From: a virus
Virus record (IMG/VR): IMGVR_UViG_3300034066_000841
Span: 1 to 49,034 of that record
Strand: one strand, 5' to 3'
DNA: 49,034 nt
Both the position numbers and the translations under genes were made by a program. Positions within the stretch are counted from its first letter, which is position 1. Each line of letters starts with the position of its first letter. Shown one piece after another: positions 45,505 to 49,034 of this stretch. The notes beneath the pieces were generated by a model. That model ran no database searches, was not told where the DNA came from, and saw only the letters and a program-made list of their open reading frames with translations.

Positions 45505-46013
45505 CCTCGGCTCGCCGTCACTTGCTGGTCGTTGTTGTAGCGGCCAGTGACGCTGTAATCGCGCAGCGGCCGCTGGCTCATCCGGTGGAACACCATCTGG
45601 CCGATTTTCATCCCGGGCCACAAGGCGACAGGGTGAAGCTGGCGGCTGTTGTGGAGCTCCAGGGTCAGCACCGAGCCGCTCCAGCCTGGGTCGCAGTAGC
45701 CAGCCATCAGGTGCTCGAGGCCGGAGCGCGCGCGGCTCGACTTGAGCATGAACTGCGCGGCGATGTTGTTCGGCAGGTGGAACGTCTCGACGGTCTGGGC
45801 CAGCACGAATTGGCTGGGCACCAGCAAGTAGGGACGCTCTTCGGTGTGGCCTTCGAGGGGATAGGGCACCAAAGCCTCCGACTCAACGCTCTCGATCAGC
45901 AGCGTGCCGCCGAGGCGAACGTCGAGGCTGGCCGGGTTGACGAGCGCGCGCTCAAACGGCGTCACCATGCCGCCATCGCAGAGAGAAGTGATCTCCCAGT
46001 CGGCGAGGATCAC
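45501..46013 (-). CDS. dcd: dCTP deaminase
   Basis: A 170-residue product from the GTG at 46013 (GTGA overlap with the gene upstream), giving the usual family length. VILADWEITSL and PASLDVRLGGTLL at the N-terminus, KSSRARSGLEHLMAG and YCDPGWSGSVLTLELHNS (Ser, Arg and the catalytic Glu), PGMKIGQMVFHRM, YNNDQ. It converts dCTP to dUTP for thymidylate supply; a bifunctional dUTPase form is possible. It is embedded in the early operon. Confidence 0.92.
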   Translation of the reverse strand: MILADWEITSLCDGGMVTPFERALVNPASLDVRLGGTLLIESVESEALVPYPLEGHTEERPYLLVPSQFVLAQTVETFHLPNNIAAQFMLKSSRARSGLEHLMAGYCDPGWSGSVLTLELHNSRQLHPVALWPGMKIGQMVFHRMSQRPLRDYSVTGRYNNDQQVTASRG

Positions 46014-46159
46014 TTGGCCTCCTCCTGCTGCTGGGCCATCAGGCCGGTGTAGAGGTTGTGCATCGGGTGGGTGGGCTCGTGCCGGCCGTCGGCTTCGTAG
46101 AGCGCGTCGAGCTGGTCTTGCCGGGCTTGCTGTTCGATCGGGTTGCAGTTGGGGTCCAT
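46010..46159 (-). CDS. Hypothetical small protein
   Basis: A 49-residue product from the ATG at 46159 (TAATG overlap). Polar and helical: DPNCNPIEQQARQDQLDALYE, HPMHNLYTGLMAQQQEEAK. Unknown function. Confidence 0.55.
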   Translation of the reverse strand: MDPNCNPIEQQARQDQLDALYEADGRHEPTHPMHNLYTGLMAQQQEEAK

Positions 46160-46482
46160 TAGATGATTGTGCGGGTGTTGTGGTTGGGGTCGATTTCGTC
46201 CAGGTGGCACTCCGGGCCGAACCCCGTGGAGAGCAGCTCATCTCGAGCCGGCTCAGTCTTGCGGCTTTTGCGCTCAGCGTCCGCCGCCTCAAGGCTGGCG
46301 ATCCATGAGCGCAGGCTGTCACCGGTCGGTGTCTTTGGCGGCCAGGCCACCCAGCGCAGCATGACCTTTGGGTCGCGGAACATCTGGCTCACGTCTGGCT
46401 TCCAGGCAATAAACCACCGGCCGTTCCAGTCGCGGTCTGTTTCGATCCGCAGGCCACGGGCCACAAAGGCTTCGCGCTTCAT
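46159..46482 (-). CDS. Hypothetical protein
   Basis: A 107-residue product from the ATG at 46482. GLRIETDRDWNGRWFIAWKPD is a beta segment; VMLRWVAWPPKTPTGDSLRSWI and ASLEAADAERKSRKTEPAR are helical and charged; an acidic ECHLDEIDPNHNT end follows. No domain recognised. Confidence 0.6.
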   Translation of the reverse strand: MKREAFVARGLRIETDRDWNGRWFIAWKPDVSQMFRDPKVMLRWVAWPPKTPTGDSLRSWIASLEAADAERKSRKTEPARDELLSTGFGPECHLDEIDPNHNTRTII

Positions 46483-46640
46483 CGGCGCAGCGCGGTGATC
46501 AGGTTGATGATCTGCACGGCGATGATCGCTACCAGCATCAGCTCTTGCACCACCGCGCGGCGCTTCAACATGCGCAGTTCGCGCATGGCCGTCTCGTGCT
46601 GCACATAGGGGCGCAGCGCAACGATGTTGTTCGTGGTCAT
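46479..46640 (-). CDS. Small single-pass membrane protein
   Basis: A 53-residue product from the ATG at 46640. The N-terminal helix is basic (MRELRMLKRRAVVQ), then a membrane span (ELMLVAIIAVQIINLITAL). Overlaps both neighbours (ATGA type). Unknown function. Confidence 0.6.
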   Translation of the reverse strand: MTTNNIVALRPYVQHETAMRELRMLKRRAVVQELMLVAIIAVQIINLITALRR

Positions 46641-46840
46641 CGAATCGCTCGAAGTTCGGTGGTCCAGCCCCAGCACATCCGCAGCAGCGCGGCGCGCTCC
46701 AGGGCCTGGTCGATGGTGTCTGACAGCCACGCCGTTTTGGCGTCATCGCACAGCAGCAGCGGCATCGGAATCAGCGCATCGCCGGCGTGGCCGGCTTCAG
46801 TGCTGATGAACTTTTGCCCGCGCATCAGGGCGTATCTCAC
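46637..46840 (-). CDS. Hypothetical protein
   Basis: A 67-residue product from the GTG at 46840 (GTGA overlap); an ATG at 46825 is the alternative. RYALMRGQKFISTEAG, LIPMPLLLCDDAKTAWLSDTIDQALERAALL. No domain recognised. Confidence 0.55.
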   Translation of the reverse strand: MRYALMRGQKFISTEAGHAGDALIPMPLLLCDDAKTAWLSDTIDQALERAALLRMCWGWTTELRAIR

Positions 46841-46995
46841 GGCTGGAGCCCCGCCTTTGCCAGCTGATTGCAGGCGCGCTGCACGCCCGCTCTGCAGTCC
46901 CGCCGCGTCAGGTCGTTCAGGGTGCTGGTGATGGAGTACCAAAATCCGGCACTCAGGGCGAGGCACAGCAAACTCGCGGAAATCTTTGGTCGCAT
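46837..46995 (-). CDS. Small membrane or secreted protein
   Basis: A 52-residue product from the ATG at 46995. KISASLLCLALSAGFWYSI is a membrane or signal segment, then TSTLNDLTRRDCRAGVQRAC with two cysteines. The 13-base gap upstream holds CACCCC but no hairpin. Confidence 0.55.
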   Translation of the reverse strand: MRPKISASLLCLALSAGFWYSITSTLNDLTRRDCRAGVQRACNQLAKAGLQP

Positions 46996-47008
46996 GGTAA
47001 GTGGGGTG

Positions 47009-47338
47009 TCAAAGGGTGAGGTAGAGGCCGGTGCTCTGCTCGAACAGGCGCACCAGGTCTTCGGCGTACACGTCGCGGTCAAGCGCCACCACAGGGGTGA
47101 GCTTGAGGGTCTTCGGGCTGAACTTCACCAGGTAGAAGCCGTAAGTGTCGGAAGCGTGGTCGTAAGCCACGCGGCACACGTTGGCCTTGCGGCTGCCCTT
47201 GAACTGGAAGCTCGCCACAGTGCGCCGCTCATCGCGTGCGTCGTAGCTGAAGCCGTGGGCGCCAACCATCGCAGCCAGCCGACCCTTGCCGCCCATCTGG
47301 GCAAACACGGTCTCTGCAATTTGCAGTGGTTCGGTCAT
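47009..47338 (-). CDS. Hypothetical early protein
   Basis: A 109-residue product from the ATG at 47338. Beta-rich: MVGAHGFSYDARDERRTVASFQFKG, ANVCRVAYDHASDTYGFYLVKFSP, then an acidic VYAEDLVRLFEQST. First gene after promoter D and hairpin 47354-47367. No family recognised. Confidence 0.62.
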   Translation of the reverse strand: MTEPLQIAETVFAQMGGKGRLAAMVGAHGFSYDARDERRTVASFQFKGSRKANVCRVAYDHASDTYGFYLVKFSPKTLKLTPVVALDRDVYAEDLVRLFEQSTGLYLTL

Positions 47339-47353
47339 GGTCTCAGGGGTGAG

Positions 47354-47367
47354 GGGCGTCGCCGCCC
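47354..47367 (-). promoter_or_regulatory. GCGA-tetraloop leader hairpin, copy D
   Basis: Minus-strand GGGCG-GCGA-CGCCC, followed by CTCACCCCTGAGACC and the ATG at 47338. Confidence 0.75.
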
Positions 47368-47440
47368 TTGCCTTCTAAGTATTGCACCGCGACTGGCAGC
47401 GCGCCACTCCTGCAACGACCTGTAACAGTCGCCGCCCCTA
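47368..47440 (-). promoter_or_regulatory. Conserved early promoter block, copy D
   Basis: Minus strand: CGACTGTTACAGGTCG (about 47433-47418), GCGCTGCCAGTCGCGGTGC, AATACTTAGAAGGCAAG. The core GCTGCCAGTCGC is identical to copy C. The distal block is 8 bases further from the -10 than in A and C. Confidence 0.58.
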
Positions 47441-47447
47441 GCATTGG

Positions 47448-47768
47448 GTGAGCGGTCGGCTGCTCATGCAGGCGCGGATTGATGGCACAGAGTTCGTCCA
47501 TGCCCGCACCGCACGACACAGATTCAGGCAGCAGATCCTGAGTGCCTGGGAGCATCGCTGCTGTTACTGCGGTGAGCACGCCCAGAGCCTGGATCACGTG
47601 CTGCCCAAGGCACGCGGCGGCCTGACGGTCCCGGAGAACCTCGTGCCGGCGTGCCTGAGCTGCAATCGCCGCAAGGGCCACAGCGAAGTCTTCAGCTGGT
47701 GGCGCAATCAGCCCTACTGGCATCAGGCCGCACAGGATCGGTTGATCGCTTGGCTGCGCGGCTCGTAG
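47448..47768 (+). CDS. HNH endonuclease
   Basis: A 106-residue product; GTG at 47448, or ATG at 47466. CCYCGEHAQSLDHVLPKARGG, ENLVPACLSCNRRKGHSE: two CxxC zinc pairs around the H-N-H core (DH, N, then the third motif position). It is divergent from the 47338 gene and convergent with 47723-48238, overlapping it by 46 bases. It could be a homing-type or packaging-associated nuclease. Confidence 0.87.
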   Translation: MSGRLLMQARIDGTEFVHARTARHRFRQQILSAWEHRCCYCGEHAQSLDHVLPKARGGLTVPENLVPACLSCNRRKGHSEVFSWWRNQPYWHQAAQDRLIAWLRGS

Positions 47769-48238
47769 AGGCTGCACTCAGCAGCGAAGGCGCCGCCGGC
47801 CTCGGGGAACCCGAAGCTGCAGCCTTCGCACCAGTCGGCGCAGCCTTCGCACGTTGGTCCATCGGCTGGCACCAGCTGGCGCACTGCACGCCTAATGGGC
47901 CCGCCGACCTGGCGCCAAGTCGCCCCAGTCACCAGCTGGCTCACCGCCTGGTGGCTGATGCCGTAGCGAGCCCCTAGCGCTGTCAGCCGCTGGCCTTCGG
48001 CCGCTGCGATGCGGATCGCCAGCACTTGCTCAGCTGTCAGCTTCTTGGAGCGCCGGTGGGGCCCAAATTCCAGCAGCTCCTGGGCCACTAGCTCAGGGCC
48101 GCCTGGCTCCTGCAGCGTGCGGACCTTGGCGCCGCATTGGGTGCACTTGCGCCGGCGCCGCCGGCGCCCGTCGTAGATCGTGTAAACGGCTTCGGTGTGG
48201 AGTCCGCGGCTGGCTCCACAGGTCGGACAGGTGAGCAT
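47723..48238 (-). CDS. Zinc-ribbon / HTH / Cys-rich regulator candidate
   Basis: A 171-residue product from the ATG at 48238. An N-terminal zinc ribbon (CPTCG...KCTQCG with basic GRRRRRRK between) is NrdR-like in spacing. A central HTH (KLTAEQVLAIRIAAAEGQRLTALGARYGISHQAVSQLVTG, in parts) follows. The C-terminus has a Cys cluster (CEGCADWCEGCSFGF...C). It is a strong candidate for a phage transcription factor acting on the repeated early promoters; this is inference. Confidence 0.72.
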   Translation of the reverse strand: MLTCPTCGASRGLHTEAVYTIYDGRRRRRRKCTQCGAKVRTLQEPGGPELVAQELLEFGPHRRSKKLTAEQVLAIRIAAAEGQRLTALGARYGISHQAVSQLVTGATWRQVGGPIRRAVRQLVPADGPTCEGCADWCEGCSFGFPEAGGAFAAECSLYEPRSQAINRSCAA

Positions 48239-48245
48239 CGGGCGC

Positions 48246-48593
48246 TCAGATCTGCTGGATGCGGACGGTAGCAACGCCGTCGAGCGGCACGCCCAGTCGA
48301 TGGGCAGCGCCAGCGCTCAGGTCGATGCTGTTGCAGTCGCAGCGGTCAGTGACGCGCACGGTGAGCACACGGCCGCGGTGGCTGACGCGCACCGGCGTGC
48401 CGCATGGCAACCACGGATGTGCAGCTGACACATCCCAGTGGCGGTAGGTGCCGCCGCAGGCGGTCTGCCGGCCGTGATACCACCCGTCGTAGACCGTGGC
48501 GGTGACAGATCGGCCGTGGTCGGCGTTGTGGTGTGCCTGAGCAGGCTGCAGGATCAGGGCCGCAGCAAGCAAGGCTCCTCGAAGTAAAAGCAT
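48246..48593 (-). CDS. Secreted RlpA-like double-psi beta-barrel protein
   Basis: A 115-residue product. Residues 1-20 are a signal peptide (LLLRGALLAAALILQPAQA, AQA cleavage). The rest is a DPBB domain: ATVYDGWYHGRQTACGG, GTPVRVSHRGRVLTVRVTDRCD, and NSIDLSAGAAHRLGV. The V-x-D-R...IDLS-x-x-A-x-x-L-G pattern is that of RlpA, a periplasmic lytic transglycosylase in some bacteria. No SPOR domain. A role in the infected cell's envelope is inferred. Confidence 0.82.
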   Translation of the reverse strand: MLLLRGALLAAALILQPAQAHHNADHGRSVTATVYDGWYHGRQTACGGTYRHWDVSAAHPWLPCGTPVRVSHRGRVLTVRVTDRCDCNSIDLSAGAAHRLGVPLDGVATVRIQQI

Positions 48594-48613
48594 GGCAATG
48601 GGGTGGGAGTGAT

Positions 48614-48631
48614 GCCCCGGTCGCCCGGGGC
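48614..48631 (-). promoter_or_regulatory. GCGA-tetraloop leader hairpin of the RlpA-like gene
   Basis: Minus-strand GCCCCGG-GCGA-CCGGGGC, a perfect 7-bp stem, followed by TCACTCCCACCCCATTGCC and the ATG at 48593. No promoter block precedes it within the 57-base gap. Confidence 0.75.
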
Positions 48632-48650
48632 GTGGTCGTGGGCTGGGCGC

Positions 48651-49004
48651 TCAGTCCCAGTGGTTGTAGCGCACGGGGCGGCCGCTCCAGGGGTGCCATA
48701 CGGGGGCACCGGCCCAGCGGGCGGTCAGCAGGTACTCGTTGCCCTGGCTGTCGCGTTGGATCTTGAAGCGCACGGGGTCTGCGCCCAGGCTGGTGTCGCT
48801 CGGCACGCAGTACCCAGAAGCGGGAGTGCCGGCATCGCCCAGCTCTGCAACGCGCTCGCCTTCGCCCAGCAGGTCGAGGGTGATGAAGTGCTCGGTGCGC
48901 TTGATCACCCGGGCGAACTCGGTGATCGTCATGTCGTAGCCCCAGCAGCTGTAGGCAATCTGGCCAAGCTGGAAGCGGTCGGTGGTGGTGGCGGCGGTGG
49001 TCAT
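48651..49004 (-). CDS. Early protein of the WGYD / KRT type
   Basis: A 117-residue product from the ATG at 49004. LGQIAYSCWGYDMTITEFARVIKRT and FITLDLLG, then an acidic stretch and YLLTARWAGAPVWHPWSGRPVRYNHW. From memory, SWGYDQT...VVKRT proteins are widespread, short and uncharacterised in phages and plasmids. The 414-683 protein is a second, diverged copy. Its promoter and hairpin (copy A) lie across the circle junction at 114-196. Confidence 0.7.
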   Translation of the reverse strand: MTTAATTTDRFQLGQIAYSCWGYDMTITEFARVIKRTEHFITLDLLGEGERVAELGDAGTPASGYCVPSDTSLGADPVRFKIQRDSQGNEYLLTARWAGAPVWHPWSGRPVRYNHWD

Positions 49005-49034
49005 GATCGGTCGGGGTGGTGGGGGTCGCCCCCC
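48908..49034. repeat. Terminal direct repeat, right copy
   Basis: Identical to 1-127. Remove one copy when circularising. Confidence 0.95.

Overview
This window is a complete or near-complete genome of a temperate, contractile-tailed bacteriophage (myovirus morphology), GC-rich, about 48.9 kb. The first and last 127 bases are identical, so the contig closes into a circle of 48,907 unique bases. It carries a tyrosine integrase next to the 3' half of an initiator-type tRNA-Met (CAT anticodon), which I read as attP. The host is uncertain. Several small early proteins and some tail and lysis proteins recall, from memory only, families of GC-rich picocyanobacteria (Synechococcus/Cyanobium) and their phages. 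The A-T pair in the tRNA anticodon stem, as I recall it, is also seen in alphaproteobacterial initiator tRNAs. No repressor of the CI type was recognised.

Layout. (1) A minus-strand early block runs leftward from about 5.0 kb through the circle junction to 44.5 kb. It encodes a RecE-like nuclease, RecT-like annealing protein, SSB, several HTH proteins, a zinc-ribbon/HTH protein, an RlpA-like secreted protein, a dCTP deaminase, a DUF3310 protein and many very small proteins, most of them overlapping by 1 to 4 bases. (2) A plus-strand replication block at 5.1 to 9.5 kb encodes an SF2 helicase, a VRR-NUC nuclease and a primase-polymerase/VirE-type helicase fusion, and ends at a strong terminator. 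It is followed by a 300-base region full of GCCCTACC octamers in both orientations. (3) At 9.8 to 15.1 kb lie a displaced tail protein gpZ, then a chain of overlapping genes (ParB-like, ParB-ParB-methyltransferase fusion, degenerate HAD-like, CmoA-like methyltransferase, two unknowns) that runs into the small terminase gene. (4) Head genes at 14.6 to 21.3 kb are lambda/Mu-like: GpA-type terminase, gpW-like, portal, protease-capsid fusion, DUF2190 and FII-like. (5) Tail genes at 21.3 to 40.1 kb are P2-like: baseplate V/W/J/I, a DUF4815-type protein, fibres and two glycine-rich adhesins, sheath, tube, tape-measure chaperones with a predicted -1 frameshift, tape measure, U, X, and a hub protein D fused to a cysteine peptidase. 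(6) Lysis genes and a PAAR tip are at 40.1 to 42.2 kb. (7) Integrase and attP are at 42.3 to 44.1 kb.

The most novel signals are regulatory. At least eight minus-strand leaders carry a short GC-rich hairpin closed by a GNRA tetraloop (GCGA in seven, GAGA in one), and most are followed by an ACCCC element 10 to 20 bases before the start codon, usually without a Shine-Dalgarno sequence. Four of these leaders lie directly downstream of a conserved promoter-like block. Other points of interest are the ParB/methyltransferase/HAD/CmoA-like cassette coupled to packaging, an approximately 80-residue beta-repeat insertion inside the tail sheath, a membrane-anchored mini HTH protein, and paired 11-base repeats flanking attP.
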